DNA of 64,000 nucleotides from Gavia stellata (taxonomy: Eukaryota > Chordata > Aves > Gaviiformes > Gaviidae), in assembly GCF_030936135.1 (NCBI RefSeq), contig NC_082608.1, positions 7,721,035 to 7,785,034 on the forward strand, read 5' to 3'. Position 1 is the stretch's first letter. Each line of letters begins with the position of its first letter. Shown here piece by piece: positions 15,102 to 25,999 of this stretch. The notes below the pieces were generated by a model. That model was given only the letters and a program-made list of their open reading frames with translations, ran no database searches and was not told the origin of the DNA. The position numbers were made by a program, and so were the translations under genes.

Positions 15102-18100
15102 GTAAATGAGACAAGGCAATGTAACTGTCATCATACAACTATGACTTGAATAAACTCTTTCTGAGGGTTTAGTAATAGTTGATCTGTTAGTAATACTTGA
15201 TATCTTTTTCTGCCAACACCTGTGAAGCCTTAAAATTAACAGCTTAAGCAAAAGGGCCTAGTGTACATTTGGATTGCTTCATAATGCAGAGGCGATTGGA
15301 AGAAATGTGCTTTGTCAGCTTAGAATGATATCTCAAGTATCTCTCTTTGAGGTGCAAGGGATGCATCTTTTTGAGTTTAGCATCTCTGGTATCTATTTCT
15401 GGTTCTCACAGCTGTACTTTGAGCATAATGTGAGAGCATCTGTTAGCAGCATCTGCTATCAGAGATAATTAGGATGGGTCACTTGTTTCTTAGTTTGATT
15501 GCATTTCCAGCCATCTCTTGCTCATTTTCCTTTAAACGTTCCCTCCCTCTTGAGGCAACATGTTACTTCAGAAATATTGTGTTACTGTTTAAGGCTGTTA
15601 AAAATCCAGTCTTTTTGAATTTACTAATCCTGTATTTTTATAAATCTGTTTATGGTAATAACTACCTTCCAAGTTTGAAGACTATTATTGTAACTTACAT
15701 TAGTGATATGAGGATAGTGTTTAATGCTTTATATCCCTTTTCTAAGTAGATTTTGGAAGCTTAAAATCTTATCAAGAAACTGTCCTTTTTTTCTTCATGC
15801 CATCTCATTTTCCCTGAGAAATGTTATTTATCTACAGGACTACTGGGTTTTTTGTAAGGAGATCCATGTTCAGGGCTTCTTGGTTTAGACAACAAAAAAA
15901 ATTCTGATCAGAAATTTTCTCCATTACATTTTTTGTAGCATGCCTATAGAAAGCATTTCAAAGTTTATCCTGGAAGATAAGCTTTATGAAATAGCAACAT
16001 CTTCAGTAGAAAAGAGAGAATTTTGTCGGACATCTGAGCAAAATCCACAGGATCATCTCTACACAGTGTATGCATAGTGTAGAAATACACAATTTGTGTG
16101 TGTCCTGATGTAATAAAAGCTTAAATTTCACTTCTTAGAATTGTAGTTTGAAACTTGTTCTGACACATTGAATATGATAAGTTATGGCTTGAGATGCTAA
16201 AAATGGTTTGAATTTTGGTAGTCTTTAAAGCTAACTTGTCTTCCTCTGCTCTCTTTCTGCAACTGAAGTGAGTGAGGTTTTAATGTACTTTTAGTCACTT
16301 AGGACAGGAGCAGTAAAACTCACCCTCCTATTCCTTATACCACTTCAGAAGACAGGCTTCTTATAGCCAAGATAACTTAATTCCTTTTTTAGTTTATCAC
16401 ATTTAGGTGAGCCTAAAACAATGTTGTGTGAGTTCTGTGCTCTAATTACCACAGTGTTTTATTAATCTGTGGTGACTGTTCTTTGCTGTTTGTCTTCAAT
16501 ATTATTTAACCTTCAAACTTCCTTGACTTTCAGCCCAGGCACAGATCCAGGTAGACTCCATGTCTTCTGAAGGGAATAATGTGACAGAAATGTTGCTATG
16601 AAGCAGTATATGAAAAAAGTGAATCTTTGGATATTAGGCATATAATATCAAATTAAACAAAACTCCCTCAGCAACTTCTTGTTCTCTCTTTTGTCATGTT
16701 TTTCTATTGTGATAGGATTCTTGTTCAGTCTTGAATCATGTGTGTTCAACTTTTCCAGTTCCTAGTCCTTCTTATTTAATTCCCAAGTAGTGTCTTCTCA
16801 GCCTCTTATTTCTCATGCTCTCCCACACTTTGGTTTTCTAAAAAGCTGAGAGGGAAGACATATATTCATCTGCTTTTTCCTTGTTTTGAGGGGGTACCTT
16901 AGTTCTTCAAGTATCTTTCCTCATATAATACTGAGTGACAAAGTTGTTTTACTAACTTAGAGGTTGAAAGTTACATGTTTAGAACAAGGATATTTTACTT
17001 TAAAATCTTAGATTTATGGCAAAGATATTACACCATAATAATAAATGCTCATAGGAAAACAAAACTTATGAGCAATGTAGAGAACCCAAGACTGAAAGTG
17101 AAACTTGTTTCTTTCCTTTTGGATATAGCAGTGTCATATCCTTGCTGTGGGTGGAGAGACCTTGAGAGAGGGGATGAGGCCACTGTTCCTATCTGCCTGG
17201 TCATTCCCCATGGGTATGTCCATCTCCCTCCCTGGCTGGCAGCTGCCACTGCTGAGTTGTGTAGCCCGAAGGTGTTAATACCAGTTGTGATGGGTGGAGA
17301 GCAGAGTAGGACAGGTGGTGGTGCTGTTACAGCTACCTTTGTATGGCTGACAGCTTCCTGAAAGTTGAATCTGGTCAGTTGAACTCTTCTGCTCAGTCTG
17401 CTTTGTGCCAGACATGAAAGTAGGAAGTTTGTTGGCTTTTTAAATGAGCCATATACCCTGTTGGCTTGCCAGGATATGCTGTATTCCTTGTTGTTTCCAA
17501 CCATGTTTTGGGGCATTTTTTTGTTCAGCCTGAGATCCTATTCACAGCAGTTGCTTTGAGGATTGTTTGCATTCAGCTGTCTGCTTGTCCTGTACTGTTA
17601 ATGTTTGATACTACTTTTGCAAACCAGTGATTCCTTCCAAGCATAAATGCTCCTTATTAATAACTGCAAGCACACAAGTCTGGTTATGTTTTTTCTCTCA
17701 CATTGCTGCATCCCATACCTGCTTCCAAAAGAGCATATTCTGAAGTAACACGATAAACCCTCTGTTAAGTGAACTTTCCCTGCTGTTCTCTCCATAGTAT
17801 TGCAGTTATACCAGAGAGGTGGGAGATAATTTCTCTTGAGGTTTTTGGTTAATCATCTTCTGAGGAAAACAAAATTGTTTCTGGATGAAAATATAGAAGC
17901 TAATGGATTCTTTGTCTTTAACTACTTGTGCTCAGTTAGGTTATCAGTACCTTTAAAAAACAAAAACAAACAAAACACACACCCCTAGGGCTATCATATG
18001 TTTGTTTGCATTAATACATGCATTAGATAATCTTCTGCACCATCCTCTGTATTTGCCTTAGAACATAGGATCTTTGGGAAGTCCAGTGATTAGTACGAAT

Positions 18101-18938
18101 AGTGCACCATATCCCAACTCTGTTTTGGAGAATCCTTATAATCACTGCAATAGAAATATAAAAAGAGGCGGGGGGAAGATAAAACTGTCAGTTCTTTCCG
18201 AACAAAGATGTACTCATGAAAGACATCTCTGGGTACAGGCCAAGTAAGCAAGTATGTACAAGTTTGTCTTACAGCAAGTTCATATGGCGAGTTCAGGATG
18301 TAGCTTTTCAGTAAGGTCTATCTTCAATATTGTAATCAAAAACATGCTTAATTTAGAACGTGTAAATTATGTACAAGTGCCACATTTTATTATGGGAAGC
18401 AAATAAATGAAATATTAACATAAGTCACTTTAGATCCTGTAGGTTGCTGATGCTTAATGAAGGCACTTCCTACTGTAAACTGTTTAGTACCTATTTACTC
18501 AAGGGAAAATGGATGAAACAAAAGCTTTAGAAGGATCTTGTGCAAGCAGAAATCTTGGCTTAAAATGTCCCACTGTGGCTGCAAATTTTTGCAATGACTG
18601 TTGTGATGTCAGTGTACTTTTTTTAGGCTTTCTTTAAACAATGTCAGGAGGAACTGACTGAGCTGCTGTATAGTGTATCAGAAGGTGTTCAGTAGGTTAG
18701 GCAAACCCAAACAAGGAAACACGACCTTTTCACATCTCCCTGGAGTTCTTAATGAAAGACTGGTGAAGGAGAAATAGTACATCACTTTTGATATAATGAC
18801 ACTCCTTAATAACCAAATGTAGTATGAAAATCTATTAAATGTGCTTATATTATAATTGTTTAACACTTTGGATTATTCTAGCTTTTAAAATACTTCTCTG
18901 CTAACATATACCTAACCTCATATTCTTACCTCTTTTAG

Positions 18939-19013
18939 TATACAACGTCACAAATCATGTTAGAGTCATTCTTCCCAAGATGATTACTCAAAGGATTTTG
19001 AAGATCTGAAGAG
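18939..19013 (+). pseudogene. NCOA5-like relic: RS-like exon
   Basis: This segment is 75 nt between TTTTAG and GAG/GTAAGA. Read with one leading base, it gives IQRHKSC, a TAG stop, then SHSSQDDYSKDFEDLK and two bases. The Ser/Arg/His-rich start and charged Asp/Lys tail resemble the N-terminal part of NCOA5-type proteins. Its phase-2 end fits the next segment exactly, forming a Ser codon. Confidence 0.4.
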
Positions 19014-20970
19014 GTAAGAAACTTTCAGTAGCATAAATAGAAATTATTCTAAGGCTTTGAACATCCTATGTGTTTAACAAAAAATATTTGTAATACTATA
19101 GCAGAAATAAACATTAATTTTAATAGTAATCTGGTCATATAAATAGATAAGAAAAATATCTGATGCCTCAAAGCATACCAAATTCTAGACTCTGCTCTTC
19201 GAGGTTGAATTCCAAAGTGCTGTCTGTTACAGGTACCTGGCTACTGAGTTTAAGTCTGGCAAAAAAAGTGGATAATCTTGTAGTGATTTGAATTGACAAC
19301 TTTATGGTGTACAGGCTTGATTCTAGATACTTATTTTTTGAAAAGTTTGTCCCATATTATGCTTTGTTTCAAGAGCAAACAGGGCTTTTCTCCTGTTCTA
19401 TTTCAGAATGCGTATTTTTTCTGTTCTGGAGTCATCCTGCAATTTTTGAGGATTTTAGTTACCTTTTTCCTTAAATAATTTTTTCTTTCTGTGAGTGTTA
19501 AGAGAAACTTACTCTCCACTAGAGACTAAATCTAGCTATACAGATGCTGAGTGCATAATCAAATTGCCTGGAGATGATTGTTTTCTAACTTCTTGGTTTT
19601 CATAGTTCATACTTCTAAAAATAAGCTTGAAGAAAAGTTCTCAAGAGTTTTAGGCATCTCTAACTCAGGTCAAGCTATGGTTAAATAAATTTCACGTTAT
19701 TAATTTTTTATACAGTTAAAAATGTTGGAATGGGATTAGGTGATGTGGTCCTTTAAGAACCTTTGTTATAATGTTTCTTGTAAGAAGGTAAGTGAGGCTT
19801 TTTAATGAAGTACTACAAGTTATTTAAAAGAATGAGATGCACGGCTTGACAGGAATATCATTCTACTGAGCACAAACTAACTTGTATTTGGCCTAATTTT
19901 AACAAGTTGGCCTATTTGCAGCTTGATCTCTCACCTGTGATATAAAGTATTTTTCTTTTGATTTTTGCATTTCTAAATGGGTTTTCTTGGCTTAAATTGT
20001 TACTCAAAATTTAACTTTAAATGTAAGAATAACCATATGAAATGAAATACCTATCCATTTTTGTGACTATTACAAATAGTTACAACAAACAACCATCAAT
20101 TACTGCTGCTTATTTTCCCATCGGTAGAACAAGAATAAAAATACATGGATATAAAAAAATAGGGATATAATATAAGGCTTATTTCACCCATTCTGTCTTG
20201 TCTGTTTACCAAAGACCTTGCAAGTGCTTACAATCTAAAAGGAGAGTGGTTTTCAAAATTTCAAGAGTAAAAGGACCTTACTAAGAGACATACTCTCTTT
20301 AGCAATTTAATTGGCTAGTCCTAGGATGTCTGATGTAGGTGGTGTGTTGGAGTAATGTCTCTTGCCAAAATATGTGTTCTGGAAGTGCAGCTAATGATTT
20401 TTCCAGTTGTTTTAAATATTCTTGTTTTGATGAAGTCTTTGAATTTGTAAGCTAAAAGAAACGTTTCAATGCTGAAGAAGGTAGTCTTCTAAAGGCAGCT
20501 AAATTATTTCAAATCTGAGGTTAAAACTTAGTGCCAGGCTTATGTGCCTTTTACCCTTCTAGGAAAACACAAAACATTTCAAAAACCTGATTTTATTAGC
20601 CTGGTCTATATTTAGTGGAAGGATGTTCTATATCCCCATGAAATATAGAGGACTTACATGGCAAGATAACTAGAGGAGATAACTGGAGGTGCTGGAAGGA
20701 ACAGAACATGCAGAATAGCAAGAAAAGCAACTAGCTGCTAATGCAAAAGGAGCTTGTATGAGTTGTGGGGAACAGTCTTCTGCATCAGTTCAGTCTTGGT
20801 CAAACATATACATTCAATTAGCAGCATTCCCTTACACTTAATATTTTGAAAATTGATATGTCTGATCTATTTAAATCTGCCCATAAGCACAGCAGAAAAA
20901 ATAGTTTGCATGAACTAGCTTTCTATTTTAATTTGGAGAAGAGTGCATCCAAAACATGTTTTCTCCTTAG

Positions 20971-21048
20971 CTTTGAAGAGCTATTTGGGCAGCAATATGA
21001 GCATTTGACAGAGAAAGATCAGTATGAGATACCAGTACTCTTAAAAAG
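20971..21048 (+). pseudogene. NCOA5-like relic: linker exon
   Basis: This segment is 78 nt between TCCTTAG and AAAAAG/GTATTG and is fully open in the phase set by the previous segment. FEELFGQQYEHLTEKDQYEIPV compares with the NCOA5 helix REELYRQYFEEI...AERPV that leads into its domain. No stop lies inside this exon, so it is the best preserved piece. It ends in phase 2. Confidence 0.42.
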
Positions 21049-22512
21049 GTATTGTAACTAGCTCCTATTCCTTCTTAGAGCATGCACTTTTGTCTGTAGT
21101 TGATAGACAAGTTCATAATATCCCTTAGTGTCCCTTCAAGTCTAGTGGTAGTAGCCTTAAATTGTTACAGAAAAATCATAACCTCTTTGGTTATCTTCAG
21201 GAGGTACCACTCTTTGGTGGATCTGGGATACATGTTGAGGCTTGAATTGCTGAATGATGCTCACAAAAAATTGTGGTGTAGATTATTGAATATGCATGAT
21301 TCTGCTTTGTGGCCTCAGAAAGCTGATAGAGAAAGATCGATTCTTGCTGTGGCAAAAAGGCTGTCATGGCCAGTAGGACAGAGTACCATGTCCCAGGGAA
21401 TGCTGGCAGGTATATCTAAGTATAGCAACACACTTGGGAACATGAGTTGCATTCAAATATGTGGATGCAATTCGGGAAATTTCTAAAACGTGGGAGTATG
21501 GCAGGAGCCCATTATTACTGAGGAGCTTGCATTGCAGGCTACACTAGGATTAGATGAAAAAGATCTCTGGTCTAGTTTTCTGCTGCAGGATTTGTGTGTA
21601 TCACCATGGGTTTCTTGGGTTCCCAGCAGACCAGGTAGATGTTTGTAACAGACCATTATGCTGCAACTTCAGGGGAGGCAGATACTTCAAGAATTCATGT
21701 TGCTTACCATAGATTCCTGTGGTGGAGAAGAAAAAGGTTTTGACAATGAGACCCATATTTGCATTAGCTGTATGGGGGAATCTGCCCAATAAAAGGGGAC
21801 TAGGATAATAGAAGCTGAGTGTAGGAACGTGAGAAATAAGTTTAATCCCTGGTAGAACTCAGTGGTAAAAATACATAGGTACTTCCCTTCATGGTGGAGA
21901 AGAATATTTATGGAGGAGTTTTCTGTCACTATTTGAAGTGGTTAATCCCATGATATCTAGGACAAGTTAATGAATGGTGTGAATGTCATAGCATGTGGGA
22001 AGATTTGTGTGAGGAAGAATTGCTAATTGAATTGAAGGATCACTTATGGATTTAACTGTGCTCAGTCTGTGAGTTCTTCTAAAAAGGTACAAGAGGGATA
22101 TTGCTTGATTAACTACCTGTTTTTTTGCACAGGCAAGTCAGTGAGAAATATACCTGGAATTATATTAATTGCTTTATTCCTCCTTTAAGACTGCTAAGAA
22201 GATTGTGAAGATTAATAATTCCAGAGAAATGTTTACCAGAATGACAATTATTGTTTTTCCTGGTGTTTTTGCCTCTTAATTTGTTTTGACAAGGTCATGC
22301 CAATAAAATCTGTATGTCCATGTTCAGCATTTGAAAAATTCAGCCATTATTGAAATGAGCAGAAGTGGAAGGTGTAGATTACAATAGGCAGTAGATAGTC
22401 TGCATTACTACCACCTTGCACCAAAACAAAACTCTGAAAGATCTGTTTACAGTATCATCTTTTCTGGAAGTTGGTGGGTTTATCTGGCACTGAGGCTGTA
22501 GATGAGGCTGTG

Positions 22513-23631
22513 TGTTGTGGTTTAAGCCCAGCCGGACTAATCACCACACAGCTGCTCACTCACTCCCCTTCCTCAGCTGGACAGGAGAGAGAAAATATGA
22601 GGAAAAGGCTCGTAGGTCGAGATAAGGACATAGGGAGATCACTCACCAACTACCATCATGGGCAAAATAGACTTGACTTGGGGAAATTAGTTTAATTTAT
22701 TACCAATCAAAATCAGAATAGGATAATGAGAAGTAAAACCAAATCTTAAAAAAACAACACCTTCCCCCCACCCCTCTCTTCTTCCTGGGCTCAACTTCAC
22801 TCCCGATTTTCTACCTCTCCCCCCGAGCGGCACAGGGGGACGGGGAATGGGGGTTGCGGTCAGTTCATCACACGTTGTTTCTGCCGCTCCTTCCTCCTCA
22901 CACTCTTCCCCTGCTCCAGCGTGGGGTCCCTCCCACAGGAGACAGTTCTCCACAAACTTCTCCAACGCGGGTTCTTCCCACGGGCTGCAGTTCTTCACGA
23001 ACTGCTCCAGCATGGGTCCGTTCCACAGGGTGCAGTCCTTCAGGAACAGACTGCTCCAGCGTGGGTCCCCCGCGGGATCGCAAGTCCTGCCAGCAAACCT
23101 GCTCTAGCGTGGGCTTCTCTCTCCATGGCTCCACAGGTCCTACCAGGAGCCTGCTCCAGCGTGGGCTTCCCACAGGACCACAGCCTCCTTCAGGCATCCA
23201 CCAGCTCCAGCGTAGGGTCCTCCACGGGCTGCAGGTGGATATCTGCTCCACCGTGGACCTCCATGGGCTGCAGGGGGACAACCTGCTTCACCATGGTCTT
23301 CACCACGGGCTGCAGGGGAATCTCTGCTCCGGCGCCTGGAGCCTCTCCTCCCCCTCCTTCTTCACTGACCTTGGTGTCTGCAAAGTTGTTTCTCTCATAT
23401 TCTCACTCCTCTCTTCTCCGGCTGCCGCTTCCCGGTTTTTTCCCCCTTTATGTTATCACAGAGGCGCAACCACTGTTGCTGATTAGCTCAGCCTTAGCCA
23501 GTGGCAGATCCGTCTTGGAGTCGGCTGGCATTGGCTCTATCAGACATAGGAGAAGCTTCTAGCAGCTTCTCACAGAAGCCACCCCTGTAGCCCCCCCTGC
23601 TACCAAAGCGCTGCCATGCAAACCCAATACA
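22513..23631 (-). mobile_element. Solo LTR of an avian endogenous retrovirus
   Basis: This 1119-bp element reads TGTATTGGG...CCACAACA on the minus strand (TG...CA ends). It is flanked by a perfect 5-bp target duplication CTGTG at 22508-22512 and 23632-23636. The sequence is of a type I recall as common in bird genomes; a 5-bp duplication fits the ERVL or ERV1 groups rather than ERVK (6 bp). There is no internal coding region, so this is a recombined solo LTR. An AATAAA lies near its 3' end on the minus strand (about 22693-22704). Open frames across it are not genes. Confidence 0.88.
22911..23340 (-). repeat. Degenerate minisatellite inside the LTR
   Basis: About ten imperfect units of roughly 40-50 bp each begin with a variant of TGCTCCAGCGTGGG (plus-strand sense) and contain CACGGGCTGCAG-like cores. 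They explain the long open frames on both strands here. Confidence 0.8.
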
Positions 23632-23968
23632 CTGTGATAGCAGGGCTTACTGCTCAGGGCTCCAGCTCAGAGTGTCCATTTATTTGGGGTGTGGCTGTGA
23701 GATGTGATATGTGACTGGGAACTAGGAGCTAGAAGTGGTTTGTGTTTGAGAATTAGTGCTGTGAACATGCTGCACTCAGCTCAAGAGAGGAGAATGAATG
23801 CTTACACACAAAAAATGTCTTGAGTTACTTAAGGAGTGCAAAACATCCTGTGAGGAAGAACTGTGTGTATGTTTTGCAGAGCCAACAAAATTGGAAGGTG
23901 GCTGTATGTTGGAGATAGGCAAGCAAGCTCATTTCTGGTGACTCCCACATTGGTGCGTGTCTGGTGTG

Positions 23969-24000
23969 GGTATTTTTTCAACATGGTATTTTTTCAACAT
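23969..24000. repeat. Perfect 16-bp tandem duplication
   Basis: The unit GGTATTTTTTCAACAT occurs twice in direct succession with no spacer. Confidence 0.95.
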
Positions 24001-24325
24001 GGCCCTTAAAGTATTTAGGAAAGGTGTTCTGTAACACAGCTGAAAAATATTTCAGTTTAGCTCCTAGTGTCTGGCTATAGCAAAAAAAGCAGTCTGGTGG
24101 CTTTCCTAGTCTCTCACTGCCTTCCTTTGGAGTGAGATTTGAGTTCCAGCATCAAAGTGGAAGAAGGTTCGGGAGAGAATGGGAGAAAAATAATCCTCTG
24201 TGGGCTGGAATAGGTCAATGGGCTGTTCTTAGTAGACTAATTCTGAGAAGTCTGCAGCCAGGTTTAACCATGTTTCTTATGCCTTCTTGTATGTCTGTGA
24301 CAAATTTCCGCAGTGAAAAAGAAAA

Positions 24326-24337
24326 GGGGGGGGGGGG
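24326..24337. repeat. Poly-G tract (12 G)
   Basis: A run of 12 G lies in an intron of the decayed NCOA5-like region. Confidence 0.95.
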
Positions 24338-24466
24338 AAACCCCTTGCTTCAAAGAACTATTTTTATCATTTTTGGCAGTATTGTTAAATGGTAAAGTAG
24401 TGAAGACCTGGTAATGTCCTAATGTAGTCTGTGCTGTTGCTTAATGGATTTTTCACTTGGTTGCAG

Positions 24467-24626
24467 ATGGCTGCACCAGGGATGATTGTAGAAAGAAGCT
24501 ATACCTGCAGATGCAGGAAGAATGAGACACCTTCTGACTGTCATTATTGCCATCAGCAAGGAGCAAAAGTATGTTTCTATTAAGATTTTTTCAGCTAATT
24601 CTATTATAGAGATGGCAATGACATAG
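24467..24626 (+). pseudogene. NCOA5-like relic: domain 1, first exon
   Basis: This segment is 160 nt between TTGCAG and a perfect GTAAGT donor, in the phase expected from the linker exon. The frame contains TGA and TAG near the start and TAG as the last codon. Between them, PADAGRMRHLLTVIIA, SKEQKY and SIIEMAM follow NCOA5's DAERPVDCSVIVV, KQTKDY and MVVDLIF in order and spacing. Confidence 0.42.
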
Positions 24627-24757
24627 GTAAGTGCAACCCAGTTCAGAAATGTGACCCTGCAAATATGTAGATAATGTTTGAAGATCATGCCTATTTAATG
24701 TTTCCGGATCTCCTTAGTACTTCTAGGTAGTCCTAAAATTTCTTATGCATCTCCCAG

Positions 24758-24920
24758 GCTTTGGAGTATGACAGCCATGAGGGACCTGTCTAGGTTCTTA
24801 AAAAAATTTACTTGAGAATTAAGTCTGATATTAATCCAATCATAATTTCTCTCTTCTGTTTTAAAGGCTATCTTGCAGCATTTGGTTGGATTTTGTGGTC
24901 TTTTAATCTACACATACTAA
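24758..24920 (+). pseudogene. NCOA5-like relic: domain 1, continuation
   Basis: Two short pieces are each preceded by a good acceptor. At 24758-24793, ALEYDSHEGPV then TAG compares with the NCOA5 stretch QALEDVSRGGSPF; the bases just before it read ISQ. At 24867-24920, AILQHLVGFCGLLIYTY then TAA compares with AIVITQQHQIHRSCTVNIMF. Both stay in phase 0 after the previous exon. These are short matches, and the exon borders are less certain than those upstream. Confidence 0.3.
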
Positions 24921-25560
24921 AAGTAATTTCAGATCCTATTTTTGTCTGAGTAATCTTTGCAAGTTTTGATGCATGTCAGATACCTTTCTAATTTGAAAGA
25001 TCGCTTTCACAGTTGCCAACAGAAGGAAGAATGGGAGTTGACTATATAAAAAGGACTTTCAAGTGCACAGAACTTTATCTTATCTAGTCCTTAGTTCTTA
25101 GTACTTGAAGCAAAACTAGAAGAACACTTTGGAGCTTTTCAAAAACAGGCTACTAACAAAATTACACTAATGCCAGTGTAATAGTTTGTAATAGACTATA
25201 TTCTTTTCAGTTGAATATTTCCCAGTATACTAGGATGATGACAAATCAAATGCTAAATTAAAGTATTTCAATAATTAGTGTATTTCACTCAAATCTAGCA
25301 CTAAAACATGATCAAGCAGGAATCACTAACTAAAAACCTTCCTTTTATGTATATTATAGTAGAAAGCTGTACTTTGACAAATAATTCCAAATTTTTCTCC
25401 CTGTGGCTTAAAATAGAGATCAGAGTTACTTCCTGGTATCATAGAAAGTGTATCTGATCAGTGAACACACTGTTTTGTGGGGTTTTTTACACCTCACAAC
25501 ACTGGACTTGATACTTGTGGCTTCTGGCATATACAAGATGGTGATAACAACACAGAAATG

Positions 25561-25827
25561 GAGAACAATGACACAGACTTTTCTTTGTATATAACCAAAT
25601 TCTCTTCTTCAGGTGAGTGTGCTAGAGTTATAGGCAATCAGTTACAAGAAGCTGGTCTTGTGGTGGAAATGATAAACCTTACATAAGTCAGATCTCACAC
25701 ATGCACTCCAAGAAGTTAAAAATGATGAGTTTGTATTTTTGAACAGCCTAATGTAGCACTTTCCTCTTGCTCTGTAGTCATACTTCATTATTCTATCAGT
25801 TTAGCTTGTTTGAGAGATGTCATTTAA
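25561..25827 (+). pseudogene. NCOA5-like relic: domain 2, frameshifted
   Basis: In one frame, DFSLYITKFSSSGECARVIG and NQLQEAGLVVEMINLT follow the anticodon-binding-like core of NCOA5 (the helix around YAESVG and the strand GMVVDLIFL). One extra base near 25684 gives a TAA. In the next frame, KSDLTHALQEVKNDE continues the family pattern (SLSQALEDV). A second shift near 25729 leads to FEQPNVALSSCSVVILHYS (compare QQHQIHRSCTVNIMF). The order and spacing of three matching blocks across two frameshifts argue for a decayed real domain. The upstream exon border is not clear. Confidence 0.45.
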
Positions 25828-25999
25828 AATAGTCATTCAGAACTGCAGTTTAATTTTCTTTCAACCCAGTAAAATTTTAAATGCTGATTCATTGCACTTC
25901 TTGGCACCAGAATTTGACCTAGTCAAAATGAGGCAGCTTTGAAATAGTTCACTGAATTAATTTCTAATAATTCATAATACATTGAGTGATTAAAGATCT

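Larger units (their letters stand above)
18939..25827 (+). pseudogene. Decayed NCOA5-like gene with two anticodon-binding-like domains
   Basis: Several segments read in order as a broken relative of nuclear receptor coactivator 5: an RS-like exon (18939-19013), a linker exon (20971-21048), a first domain (24467-24920) and a second domain (about 25561-25827). NCOA5 joins an RS/RD-rich N-terminus to a fold like the anticodon-binding domain of class II aminoacyl-tRNA synthetases. The first three segments have GT/AG borders, and their phases (2 into 1, 2 into 1) join in one frame. That frame carries TAG in the RS-like exon, TGA and two TAG in the first domain exon, and frameshifts in the second domain. 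A copy still carrying intron positions is not a processed retrocopy, so this looks like loss of a duplicated gene. An avian solo LTR lies in one of its introns. The assignment is by eye from memory; chance similarity is the main alternative. Confidence 0.45.

Noticed and set aside
16975-17516. 128- and 155-codon frames on opposite strands
   Set aside because: No family features, no supporting splice sites; the lengths are within what chance gives in 64 kb.
21100-21486. 128-codon plus-strand frame after the NCOA5-like linker exon
   Set aside because: It does not continue the NCOA5-like frame or family and shows no recognisable motif; probably chance.
22847-23562. Overlapping frames of 86-213 codons
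   Set aside because: They run through the tandem units of the solo LTR; there is no retroviral domain.
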